The position numbers and the translations under genes are program-made. From contig NZ_CP015094.1 in assembly GCF_001975705.1 (NCBI RefSeq), positions 1-64,000 of the forward strand: 64,000 nt of DNA, in the 5' to 3' direction. Below are positions 44,055 through 52,609 of the stretch, piece after piece (position 1 is the stretch's first letter; each line of letters opens with the position of its first letter). The stretch is from Salipiger abyssi (GTDB taxonomy: Bacteria; Pseudomonadota; Alphaproteobacteria; Rhodobacterales; Rhodobacteraceae). The notes below the pieces were generated by a model, which was not told where the DNA came from, did not search any database, and was given only the letters and a program-made list of their open reading frames with translations.

Positions 44055-44999
44055 TCAGATCCGCCGCAGCAGCGCCGCGAGATAGAGCGACAGCTGCGCC
44101 TGCCAGCCCTGCCGGTAAAGCCCGGTGCGGCGGAGCATCGCCAGCCGCGCCGGCAGCGGCCCGTCGCGCCCGTCGGCAAAGCGCTGCAATATCTCCCGGT
44201 TTTCCGCCGTCAGGCGGTGTGCAGAAGCGCGCAGCGCGGCGATATTGATCGTGTTCCAGCGGCGGAAGCGCCCGGCGAACAGCATCCGCAGCCGCCGGCG
44301 CTTGGCCCGCAGCCCGCGATTGGCGCCGATCAGGTTGCCGCCATGTTGACGGTAGAGCAGCAGCGGACGCGGATCGAAGATCACCTCGCCGCCGGCGCCG
44401 GCGACCATCTGGTAGACCCACCAGTCATGCACCACCAGCTCCCCCGCCTCGCGGCTCGCTCCGCGCAGCAGCGCCAGCCCGGCCCGGTCGAGCATCATCG
44501 TGTTGCCGCTCGCCAGGTTCTGCACCAGCGCATGGCGAAAACCCGGCGGGCGGCGCAGCCCCGGCGACAGCCGGCGCCGGCGCAGCGTGGCATCGCATTC
44601 CCAGCTGCGCCCGCAGAACAGCCGCGGCCGGGCATCCCCCGCCCCCGCCGCCCGCAGCGCCGCCAGGCCGCGCGCCAGCTTGTCCTCGAGCCAGACGTCG
44701 TCCTGATCGGAAAACGCCGCGAAGTCGACCCAGTCCGGACAGTGCCGCAGCAGGTTGAGGAAGTTCTGCGCAGCACCCGTGCCGGGCCCGTCCAAAAGCA
44801 CGACGCGCAGCCCGGGATGGGCCTCGGCAAAGGCGCCGATGACCGCGCGTGTGCCATCCGTGGAACCGTCGTCGCTGATCAGGATCAGCGACGGAGGCAC
44901 GGTCTGCGCCGCATGGCTGTCGAGCTGGGCCCGCAGCCCGTCGGCCCCGTTATAGGTTGCCAGCAGGATCGCGATCTGGGGAGAGCTATCGTCGGTCAC
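44055..44999 (-). CDS. GT2-family glycosyltransferase (rhamnosyltransferase-like)
   Basis: 314 residues starting at GTG 44999, since no ATG is available before the conserved IAILLATYNGADGLRAQLDS. LILISDDGSTDGT and FSDQDDVWLEDKL supply the nucleotide- and metal-binding motifs; VVHDWWVYQM and YRQHGGNLIGANRG are typical of GT2 enzymes annotated as rhamnosyltransferases. Sixteen bases separate the start from the stop of the bifunctional transferase gene. A dTDP-rhamnose donor would fit the rml operon, but this is an inference. Confidence 0.8.
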   Translation of the reverse strand: MTDDSSPQIAILLATYNGADGLRAQLDSHAAQTVPPSLILISDDGSTDGTRAVIGAFAEAHPGLRVVLLDGPGTGAAQNFLNLLRHCPDWVDFAAFSDQDDVWLEDKLARGLAALRAAGAGDARPRLFCGRSWECDATLRRRRLSPGLRRPPGFRHALVQNLASGNTMMLDRAGLALLRGASREAGELVVHDWWVYQMVAGAGGEVIFDPRPLLLYRQHGGNLIGANRGLRAKRRRLRMLFAGRFRRWNTINIAALRASAHRLTAENREILQRFADGRDGPLPARLAMLRRTGLYRQGWQAQLSLYLAALLRRI

Positions 45000-45015
45000 G
45001 GGGAAGGTTCGCGGC

Positions 45016-47829
45016 TCAGGGCAGAGTGCCGAAGGCCTGCGCCTGAAGCGCCCGGGCCCGGCGCCGCGCCGCATCGCTCATCCGCAGGAGCTGAGCGCGC
45101 GCGGCCTCCAGCGCCAGGATCGCATTGGCCGCGCCCTCCCGGTCGTCGGCGGGCACGACAAAACCGCTGACACCGCTCTCCACCAGCGTCGGCGGCGCCC
45201 CCCGATCATAGCAGATCACCGGTCGCCCCGCGGCCATCGCCTCCACCACCGTACGTCCAAAGCTCTCGGCGAATTTCGACAGGCTGACGACGATATCGGC
45301 CTGCGCCATCGCCTCGGCCGGGGTCTCGGCATAGCCGCGAAACTCGACATTCTCCGGCCAGGGGCGCATCAGGTGCAGATCCGGCGTCGGCGGCCCGATC
45401 AGGCGGAACCGCAGCGGCCGCCCCATGGCCTCGGCCAGCCGCGCCACCGCAAGGAAATCCGAAATGCCTTTCTTGGCGGTGTTGCTCGAGACCATCGCCA
45501 CGTTCAGCGCCCGCCCCGGCGTGAAGGGCAGGTCGAACAGCGCCGGATCGACGGAGTTGGGCCGGATCACCGTGCGCTCGGGACAGGCCAGCCAGTCGGC
45601 CACCGGCGCCGAGGTGGCGACAAACCGGTCCGCCTCCTTCAGCAATGCCGCCCGCAGCGCTTCGGCGCTGCCGCCGAGATTGCGGCAAAGCCCGACATCC
45701 TCCGCCAAGAGCTCACGCACATAGACCACGCTGGGCACCCCCTCCTGGCGCGCCGCCGCCAGCGGCGCGTCCAGCACGATCGTGTTCACATGCACCTCCG
45801 CGGGGCGGTATTTGCGGATCAGATCGCGCATCACCCCGACCGTCGCCGGCAGCGGCGGGCGCTGCATGTGGCGCCAGATCTGCGGCACGATCTCGACCGC
45901 GGCGGTGATCTCCAGAAGCGCCTCGAGATAGGCGGTGTTGCGCAGCGCCGGCAGCACCACCACCGGCCGGTCGCCGCGCTGCGCCATGCGCCCGACCACC
46001 CCCAGCAGGCTGCGCTCGGCGCCGAAAAGCGTCTTGCCGGAGGTGTGGGCAAAGACCAGCCGGACAGGCCCTTCCTCCTCCGGTCCCGCCAGCGCCCCGG
46101 CAAAGCCAGGCAGCGGCACGGCGCCCGCCGACCGGCCCTGACGCTCGTAATGCAGCAGCGGCACGGTGTCGCCGTCCAGCCCTTGCGCCTGCCGGTAGCC
46201 ACCCGAACTGAACAGCGGACCGGGATCGCGGTTCTCGCGGGCACCGCCGGTCAGGTAGTGCCGTGCCGGGCTGATATCGGCGCGCAACACGTCGGGAAAG
46301 CTCAGCCGGTACCAGTCCGCGTCGAACAGCGGCGAGGCCGAGACGATATCGAAATCCGACGGCTCCGGCTCGGGATCGCCAAGACCAATCTCCGGCGGCA
46401 CCCGGAACGGGCGCCGGTCCGGGTGCTGCGGCAGGTGGAAATCGCCCAGTTCCCCGGCCTGCGCGTGCCAGTAATGCGCCGCCTCCATGTAATCCCGCCG
46501 CACCCCCCGGAACTGGGTGCGCAGATGGGTGGCACTGCGGTTGGTCAGCGACCCCGGCGCAGTGCGACCGAAGGCCAGCGGCACGCCGGGACAGACCTCG
46601 CGGATGCTCTGCGGCCCGTAGGCGGCGATGATGCGGTAGTAATATTCGGTATCGGCATTGACCGTCACACGGTCCCAGTAGCCGATTTCGTCGCGTAACG
46701 CCGCCCGGATCATCAGCGAGGAGACGTTGCGATAAACCCAGCGGTCCTCCATCCGCCAGCGCGTCATCTCCAGATCGTCGCCCGCGCGCACCCAGTGCGA
46801 GACGCTGGCCCGCAACCCCGGCTCGGCCAGCAGCGGGCGCATCTGCATCTCGATCTTCTGCGGATGCGACCAGTCGTCGGCATCGTGCACGGTGACGAAC
46901 GCCCCGCGCGCGGCCTCCATCCCGGCATTGCGTGCCGGATAGGCGCCCTCGTTGCGCCCGAGCGCGATGACCCGGATGCGCCCGTCCTCAGCCGCCTGCG
47001 CCTCGGCGATGGCCCGGCTGTCATCGGTGGAGCCGTCATCGACCACGAGGATTTCCAGATTGCGCCAGCTCTGCCCGCGCAGACCGCGCAGCGCGTGGCC
47101 CAGCCCGGCGGCACCGTTGAACACCGGCACGATCACGCTGACCAGCGGCAGCGCGCCGGCAGCCTCGACCGGCGGCGGCGCCCCCGGCGGGCAGAGCCGG
47201 TCGAACCGCGCGCCCTCCGCCGTTTCGGCGATCCCCACCGGTTGCAGGCCTTGACGGATATAGAGCCGCGCCAGATGTCCGGCGATCTCCCAGTCGTCGG
47301 CATAGCGGGCCCGCGCCAGCTGGATCGCCGCCAGGTCGAAATCGGGCAGCGGACCGAACCGCGCCAGCCCCTCGCCGATCAGCCACTCCGCCGCGACCGG
47401 ATCGCCATTGGACAGCGCCAGCTGAACCGCAAGCAGATAGGGGCCCGGATGGCGCAGGGTGCCACGGCCCTCAGGCACGGCGTGAAAGGCCTGAATCGCG
47501 GCCCATGCCGCATCGCCCCGCCCCTGTTCGAGATACCAGCGGGCCAGCACCCAGCCCGCCACGCTGCGCTCGCGCGGTGCGCCCTCGGCCAGCAGCCGCT
47601 CCAGCTCGGGCAGCGCCTCCGCCTCGTAGCCGCGCCAGAGCAGGTGATCGAGCTCGAGCGCCCGCACCGGCGCACCCGGTCGGCCCTCCGCCCGTCCGAC
47701 GCGGCGGTAGTGATCCCAGGGGTCCATCCCCGAGGCCCGCACATCCGCATTGGCCTGAAGATACCAGACCGCATCGAAGCTATCCTGAGCCGTCCCGGGC
47801 GGCAGCCTATCGGCGGCGTGCACGCACAC
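45016..47829 (-). CDS. Bifunctional GT2-GT4 glycosyltransferase with YPDV-like modules
   Basis: 937 residues from GTG 47829 (GTG 47823 also possible). Order: a module-like segment FDAVWYLQANADVRASGMDP (about 18-37); a helical region; a GT2 domain (VSVIVPVFNGAAGL about 230; ILVVDDGSTDDS; HDADDWSHPQK about 313); a second module-like segment FDADWYRLSFPDVLRADISP (about 498-518); and a C-terminal GT4-type domain with FRGYAETPAEAMAQADIVV (about 830), SLSKFAESFGRTVVEAMAAG and a glycine-rich end. One chain could thus add two successive sugars. It lies in an operon between a small module protein and a GT2 gene. Confidence 0.84.
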   Translation of the reverse strand: MCVHAADRLPPGTAQDSFDAVWYLQANADVRASGMDPWDHYRRVGRAEGRPGAPVRALELDHLLWRGYEAEALPELERLLAEGAPRERSVAGWVLARWYLEQGRGDAAWAAIQAFHAVPEGRGTLRHPGPYLLAVQLALSNGDPVAAEWLIGEGLARFGPLPDFDLAAIQLARARYADDWEIAGHLARLYIRQGLQPVGIAETAEGARFDRLCPPGAPPPVEAAGALPLVSVIVPVFNGAAGLGHALRGLRGQSWRNLEILVVDDGSTDDSRAIAEAQAAEDGRIRVIALGRNEGAYPARNAGMEAARGAFVTVHDADDWSHPQKIEMQMRPLLAEPGLRASVSHWVRAGDDLEMTRWRMEDRWVYRNVSSLMIRAALRDEIGYWDRVTVNADTEYYYRIIAAYGPQSIREVCPGVPLAFGRTAPGSLTNRSATHLRTQFRGVRRDYMEAAHYWHAQAGELGDFHLPQHPDRRPFRVPPEIGLGDPEPEPSDFDIVSASPLFDADWYRLSFPDVLRADISPARHYLTGGARENRDPGPLFSSGGYRQAQGLDGDTVPLLHYERQGRSAGAVPLPGFAGALAGPEEEGPVRLVFAHTSGKTLFGAERSLLGVVGRMAQRGDRPVVVLPALRNTAYLEALLEITAAVEIVPQIWRHMQRPPLPATVGVMRDLIRKYRPAEVHVNTIVLDAPLAAARQEGVPSVVYVRELLAEDVGLCRNLGGSAEALRAALLKEADRFVATSAPVADWLACPERTVIRPNSVDPALFDLPFTPGRALNVAMVSSNTAKKGISDFLAVARLAEAMGRPLRFRLIGPPTPDLHLMRPWPENVEFRGYAETPAEAMAQADIVVSLSKFAESFGRTVVEAMAAGRPVICYDRGAPPTLVESGVSGFVVPADDREGAANAILALEAARAQLLRMSDAARRRARALQAQAFGTLP

Positions 47830-47834
47830 TTCGC

Positions 47835-48401
47835 TCAGGCGACCGGACGGCCGTCAGCCTTGCCGAACGCGGCGTAATGCACCAGCGCCGGCCAGCCCGC
47901 ATGGGCGATGTCGGGATTGGCCACGTAATAGGCCATGGTATCGAACTCCGGCCCCGGGTTGCGGCCCTCGAAGGCGCCGGCGCGCACATAATGCTCTTTC
48001 GGGCTCATGCCGCTTTCGACCACGTCGGGATAGGTCTGAAGATACCAGGACGGGTCGAATAGCGGGCTCTCGCCGAGAATCTCGATCTGCCGCGCAAAGG
48101 CGGGCACGCCATCGGCAGGGCCGTTCTGCCAGCTGGCGGTGCGCACATGCACCAGCGCCAGTTCGACCTCGTGACGGCGCTTGAGCAGGGCGATCTCCTG
48201 ATCGGCCTCGCGGCGCGCCTCCCCGGCGATCTCTTCCAGCCGGCCGGTCAGGGCCGCCACTTCGCGAAAGCGCGTCTCGAGAATCTCCCGCAGCCCGTCG
48301 ATCTCGGCGCGCAGCAATTGCTGGATCTCGCCATGGCTTTGTTCCGGGGTCTTTTCGCCGGGGGCGGTCGAGGTGTCGTTCTGCGCGTCCGGTGCCGTCA
48401 T
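47835..48401 (-). CDS. Small YPDV-module protein, copy 2
   Basis: 188 residues from ATG 48401 (M-T-A-P-D-A-Q); an upstream frame to 48539 looks non-coding. Residues about 20-100 form a coiled coil (EIQQLLRAEIDGLREILETRF). The C-terminus carries FDPSWYLQTYPDVVESGMSP and FDTMAYYVANPDIAHAGWPA, nearly identical in pattern to the protein at 29554-30066. The gene is first in the minus-strand operon leading to the GT2-GT4 fusion, whose start is 5 bp away. A regulatory or scaffolding partner of the glycosyltransferases is plausible but unproven. Confidence 0.62.
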   Translation of the reverse strand: MTAPDAQNDTSTAPGEKTPEQSHGEIQQLLRAEIDGLREILETRFREVAALTGRLEEIAGEARREADQEIALLKRRHEVELALVHVRTASWQNGPADGVPAFARQIEILGESPLFDPSWYLQTYPDVVESGMSPKEHYVRAGAFEGRNPGPEFDTMAYYVANPDIAHAGWPALVHYAAFGKADGRPVA

Positions 48402-48632
48402 AAAAACCAAGTCTCCGTCATCAACCTGAATTTGCAGGGTCGGGTCGGGTTCTATCACCGATTTCCGGAAGGCACACCTGTATTCGCACGGGGCTTCCGC
48501 AATTCGAACCCAATGGAATTTAAGACGGAGTTTAGCCAAAGACCAAGGTGCCGCCGCAAAATGCCACCGCTTTCCGCCGCGCCGGACAGGCAGATCCCTG
48601 ACCGTGGGGGCGCGCAGGAAACAGGGGCGCCC
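48402..48632. promoter_or_regulatory. Divergent region between small module gene and first RTX gene
   Basis: About 231 bp with no supported gene. It must hold promoters for the minus-strand glycosyltransferase operon and the plus-strand RTX run. The plus-strand frame is open through it, and ATG 48561 could be an earlier start of the RTX protein. GATTTCCGGAAGGC and GGTCGGGTCGGGTTC are seen but no convincing promoter. Confidence 0.35.
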
Positions 48633-50132
48633 ATGGACCGGCTGAGTTTCCAGTCTTTTCTGACCGAAGGCCGCACGATGGTCTTCGACCAGCTATGGAC
48701 GAGCGTCACAGGCGACGCCGTGCATCTCTGGGCCGGCAGCAGCTCCGGCAGCGGCCTGCTCGGCCTTGCCCTGCGCGACGGCAGCACGCCCCAGCTGCGC
48801 AGCACGACCTGGCTGACCGGCAGCGGCGGTGCGACCCTGTTGTTGCAGGATATGAGCTATACCGAGGACGGTGTGGCCGCGGGGCAGGACAGGATGCTGA
48901 TCTCCTCGGGCATCGCCGGCGGGGCACAGTTCTATACGGTGGGTCCGGGCGGCGGGCTGACCGGCAGCGGCGCCCTGACCGATGCCGCGAACCGGCCGCT
49001 CTCGGTGTCGGAATTCACCTGTTTCGAACAGCAGGGACAAAGCTACATGGCCGCCGCCTCCGGCGCCCGCGAGGGCCTGTCGCTTTACCGGCTGTCGGAG
49101 GGGATGAGCCGGGCGACCCTGCTGGACAGCGTGACCGACACGCCCAAATCCACCGCCACCGGCATCTCCGACGTGCTGAGCTTCGAACAGGGCGGCACCC
49201 GCTTCGTGCTGAGCGCCTCGGGCACCGAGGACGGGCTCAGCGTCTATGCGGTGACCGGTGGCCAGCTGGAACTGCGCGACACGCTGGGCCCCAAGGACGG
49301 GCTGTGGATCGACGGGCTGGAGGATGTCGCGCTGCTCTCGGCGGGCGGCCAGACCTTCGCCATCGGCCTCTCGGCGCTGAGCGGCACCCTGAGCGCGGTG
49401 CGGATCAACCCGATGGGGGTGCTGTTCGTCGAGGACATTCTTCACGACAGCCTCGACACCCGCTTCGGCGGCGCCCGGGCGATGGATACGTTCGAGGCCG
49501 CCGGGCGCAGCTTCATCGTCGCCGGCGGCAATGATGGCGGCCTGGCGCTGATCGAGCTTCTGCCGGGCGGCGCGCTCTATCATCACCAGAGCATCGTGCA
49601 GGATGCGGGCTGGGATATCGGCGCGATCCAGGGATTGCAGGCCGAGGTGCTGGGTAACGAGCTGCAACTATTCGTCAGCGGTGCCGCGGCGCCGGGCATC
49701 GTCCGGCTGAGCATGCCGCTGGCCGATATCGGGCCGCTGCAACAGGGCGGCGGCGGCAATGACGCGCTCTCCGGCGGCGCGTCGGACGATCTGCTGATGG
49801 GGCGCTGGGGCAACGACACGCTGATCGGCGGCGCCGGCGACGACACGCTGTTCGCGGGGCCCGGCGCCGACCGGCTGACCGGCGGCGCGGGAGCGGATGT
49901 CTTTGTGCTGACCGCCGACGGCCAGGTCGACCGGATCACCGATTTCCAGCCCGGAACCGACCGCATCGATCTGGACGACTGGGGCATGGTCTACGACATC
50001 AGCGCCCTGCGCTTCACCGCCACGAACTGGGGCGGGCGGATCTTCTGGCAGGACCAGCAGGTCGATATCTATCTCGAGGGCGGCGGGTCGCTCGATCCGG
50101 CCCTGTGGAGCCAGGACGATTTCCTGTTCTGA
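48633..50132 (+). CDS. RTX protein with beta-propeller-like N-terminal region
   Basis: 499 residues from ATG 48633 (M-D-R-L-S-F-Q); ATG 48561 would add 24 residues. Residues about 10-360 are beta-rich with repeats such as LSVSEFTCFEQQGQSYMAAA and ISDVLSFEQGGTRFVLSASG, spaced about 50 residues apart, suggesting a propeller. Residues about 370-430 are RTX nonapeptides (GGGGNDALSGG; GNDTLIGGAGDDTL). The end, FVLTADGQVDRITDFQPGTDRIDL...DDFLF, is like C-terminal secretion signals of type I substrates. Unlike its neighbours it lacks the HGSDWIQDY module. Confidence 0.75.
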   Translation: MDRLSFQSFLTEGRTMVFDQLWTSVTGDAVHLWAGSSSGSGLLGLALRDGSTPQLRSTTWLTGSGGATLLLQDMSYTEDGVAAGQDRMLISSGIAGGAQFYTVGPGGGLTGSGALTDAANRPLSVSEFTCFEQQGQSYMAAASGAREGLSLYRLSEGMSRATLLDSVTDTPKSTATGISDVLSFEQGGTRFVLSASGTEDGLSVYAVTGGQLELRDTLGPKDGLWIDGLEDVALLSAGGQTFAIGLSALSGTLSAVRINPMGVLFVEDILHDSLDTRFGGARAMDTFEAAGRSFIVAGGNDGGLALIELLPGGALYHHQSIVQDAGWDIGAIQGLQAEVLGNELQLFVSGAAAPGIVRLSMPLADIGPLQQGGGGNDALSGGASDDLLMGRWGNDTLIGGAGDDTLFAGPGADRLTGGAGADVFVLTADGQVDRITDFQPGTDRIDLDDWGMVYDISALRFTATNWGGRIFWQDQQVDIYLEGGGSLDPALWSQDDFLF

Positions 50133-50245
50133 GCCGGCCCCGGCGGAATGTCCCACCATTGTCTAAAAGCCGCGACATTCCGCGCCCGCACGGTAACCAC
50201 CTGTCAACCACCCGCCCCGATCCTGCGGCGGAACGAGGAGGGCTC

Positions 50246-51709
50246 ATGCCGATCACCGGAAACGGAACCCCACAAGCCGGCCTCGGCGGTCCGGCGGGCT
50301 ATGGCGAGATCATGGTCCCGCGCAGCGACGACGGATCGCTGCGGCTGGATCTCTCCGCCGTGTTCGAGGATGGCCTGAACTATTTCGGCGTGGTCTACGA
50401 TGCCCGTACCCTGCACGCCAACACCAATGGCACCCTGACCTTCCTCACCCCCATGGCCGCCTATCCGACCGCCGGCAACCGCGCCGCCGGCTATGACGTG
50501 ATCGCCCCCTACTGGGGCGATGCCGACACACGGCTCGACGGCGAGGGCCGCGAAAGCGGCGCCATCTGGGTCGATATCGACCCGGTCTCCGATGTGGTCA
50601 CCCTCACCTGGGACGATGTCGGCGTCTACCGGCGCAACGCCGATGCCACCAATCTCTTCCAGCTACAGCTGTTCGACCGAGGCGGCGGCGATTTCGATAT
50701 CGTCTTCCGCTACGGGCAGATCGGCTGGACCATCGGCACCGGTCAGGACGATGCCGGCGCCCGCGCCGGGCTGTCCTCCAGCCGCCTTTCCGGCGCCGAA
50801 TGGCTGTTTGCCGTGGACAATGCCGCAGGGCTGGCACAGCTGCCCGCCAGCCCGGGCAATACCGGCGTGGCGGGGCTCTGGATCTATGAGATGCGCGACG
50901 GCTCGGTGAGCGGGATCGGCAGCTATGACGGCCGGGTCGCACGCGGCACCGGGGCGGCCGAGCGGCTGGCCGGCACCGAGCGGAACGATTTCCTGACCGG
51001 GCTGGGCGGCCAGGACACGCTGCGGGGATTGGCCGGCAACGACAGTCTCGACGGCGGCACCGGCGACGATCTTTTGCAGGGCGATGACGGCCAGGACACG
51101 CTGTATGGCGGCGACGGGCGCGACACCCTGATCGGCGGCGCCGGCAATGACAGCCTCCGCGCCGGCGACACCGGCAACGATCTGCGCGATCTGGTCTATG
51201 GCGGCGCCGGCAACGACCAGATCGACGGCGGTTACGGCAATGACGAGCTGCGCGGCGACGCCGGCAACGACACCATCCTCGGCGGTTACGGCGTCGACGA
51301 GATCATCGGCGGCGATGGCGACGACCAGCTGGCCGGCCAGACCTGGTCGGATGCGATCTTTGGCGGCAACGGCAACGATTTCATCAATGGCGGTTTCGGG
51401 CATGACAGGGTGAATGGCGGCGCCGGGGCCGACCGCTTCTATCACCTGGGCATCGCCAATCACGGCAGCGACTGGATCCAGGACTACACGGCGGCGGAGG
51501 GCGATGTCCTGGTCTTCGGCGGCAGCGCCACCGCGACCGATTTTCAGGTCAATTACGCCGCCACTCCCGATGCGGGCAGCGCCGGCGCCCGCGAGGCTTT
51601 CGTCATCTACCGTCCCACCGGCCAGATCCTCTGGGCACTGGTCGATGGCGAGGCACAGAGCGAGATCAACCTGGTGCTGGCCGGACAGATCCACGACCTC
51701 CTGGCATGA
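50246..51709 (+). CDS. Nidogen-domain RTX protein
   Basis: 487 residues; ATG 50246 follows a strong GAGGAGGG. Residues about 30-190 form a nidogen-like (NIDO) domain: FEDGLNYFGVVYDARTLHAN, APYWGDADTR, VTLTWDDVGVYRRN, and FDIVFRYGQIGWTIG. RTX nonapeptides follow (about 245-395), then the conserved C-terminal module (GQTWSDAIFGGNGNDFINGG; NHGSDWIQDYTAAEGD; RPTGQILWALVDG). NIDO domains occur in extracellular adhesion proteins. Export by a type I system is predicted, and a matrix or adhesion role is inferred. Confidence 0.83.
   Translation: MPITGNGTPQAGLGGPAGYGEIMVPRSDDGSLRLDLSAVFEDGLNYFGVVYDARTLHANTNGTLTFLTPMAAYPTAGNRAAGYDVIAPYWGDADTRLDGEGRESGAIWVDIDPVSDVVTLTWDDVGVYRRNADATNLFQLQLFDRGGGDFDIVFRYGQIGWTIGTGQDDAGARAGLSSSRLSGAEWLFAVDNAAGLAQLPASPGNTGVAGLWIYEMRDGSVSGIGSYDGRVARGTGAAERLAGTERNDFLTGLGGQDTLRGLAGNDSLDGGTGDDLLQGDDGQDTLYGGDGRDTLIGGAGNDSLRAGDTGNDLRDLVYGGAGNDQIDGGYGNDELRGDAGNDTILGGYGVDEIIGGDGDDQLAGQTWSDAIFGGNGNDFINGGFGHDRVNGGAGADRFYHLGIANHGSDWIQDYTAAEGDVLVFGGSATATDFQVNYAATPDAGSAGAREAFVIYRPTGQILWALVDGEAQSEINLVLAGQIHDLLA
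51602..51679 (+). repeat. 78-bp exact repeat in RTX C-terminal region, copy 1
   Basis: The 78 bp encoding V-I-Y-R-P-T-G-Q-I-L-W-A-L-V-D-G and following residues are identical at nucleotide level to 55334-55411 in the serralysin-like gene. The sequence flanking both copies differs, including at synonymous sites. Signs of recent gene conversion or duplication. Confidence 0.88.
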
Positions 51710-51837
51710 TCGCGGACCGGCCGGGTGGCGTTTGAATTAATTTACCCAATTTGCTCAAAATCAAAGCAATAGACAGAATCCGGGCTAGGATTGTAAGCTC
51801 TAACGCAACCTCCGGCCCGATTCTCCGAGATGTGTTC

Positions 51838-52503
51838 ATGTTGAAAACACGGTTTTTTTCCGAAGCGCCCAAGCGCGTTCCGTCGCCGGTTTTACGGCTG
51901 ATGCTCATCTTGCTCTGTCTGGCCGGCACCGCCATTCAGGGGAGCGCCATGGGGTTCGCCCAGCACACGCAAACCACCGAGGATCTCCGCATCCCCGGCA
52001 ACTGGGGATCCGTGCGGGGCTTTGCCGCGCGGGATGACGGCACCGCCCTGGATCCCGGATTTCTCCGCGTCTACCGCACCCGCCTGCCCGGCAGTCCGGC
52101 GCAGGGCCTGCCCGCCTCTGTGCGCCGGCAAGCCGAAGCCGTCGCGCCGCTGGCGGGGCTGCCGGCGGCCGAGGATCTCAGCAACCAGGCCGCCGCCGCG
52201 CAGCGGCTCGGGGTCGATCTGCGCGCCCTGGCCGAGATGCGGTTCGGATCGGGGAAATACACCCTGCCGAACGCGCTTCTGGCGGTGCAGGCCGGCACCG
52301 CCCTGCCCGGCTTCTTCCATGCCTATATCGCCCCGGATCAGCCCGGCGCCCCGGTCACCGCGACGCTCTACTGCCTCGCCGCCGGCGCCGACGGCGCGAC
52401 GGTCGTATCGCTGACCCATCTCGGACAGGTCCCCCCGGGACGGATGCGTGCCATCAAGCAAACCGTCTGCGGCAACGAGAGGAGGAGCGTACCCACACCA
52501 TGA
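51838..52503 (+). CDS. Secreted protein with signal peptide, unknown function
   Basis: 221 residues from ATG 51838. A basic N-terminus is followed by a hydrophobic stretch LRLMLILLCLAGTAIQGSAMG, a likely Sec signal peptide (possibly ending at GSA-M). The mature part has no recognised domain: RIPGNWGSVRGFAARDDG, VYRTRLPGS, MRFGSGKYTLPNALLAVQAG, FFHAYIAPDQPGAPVTATLYC, and two cysteines that could pair. The frame is open upstream to 51751. It lies between two RTX genes, after an AT-rich gap (51730-51790) that could hold a promoter. It may serve the RTX proteins, but nothing in its sequence shows this. Confidence 0.65.
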   Translation: MLKTRFFSEAPKRVPSPVLRLMLILLCLAGTAIQGSAMGFAQHTQTTEDLRIPGNWGSVRGFAARDDGTALDPGFLRVYRTRLPGSPAQGLPASVRRQAEAVAPLAGLPAAEDLSNQAAAAQRLGVDLRALAEMRFGSGKYTLPNALLAVQAGTALPGFFHAYIAPDQPGAPVTATLYCLAAGADGATVVSLTHLGQVPPGRMRAIKQTVCGNERRSVPTP

Positions 52504-52609
52504 TCCAGCACATGTTTCCAATCCGAGGATTGCCGGCGCGCTGACGCCGGCCGTCCCGGGAAACTGATTTCGACAAGACCCATACAGAAAACCAGAGGGG
52601 GACCCGACC

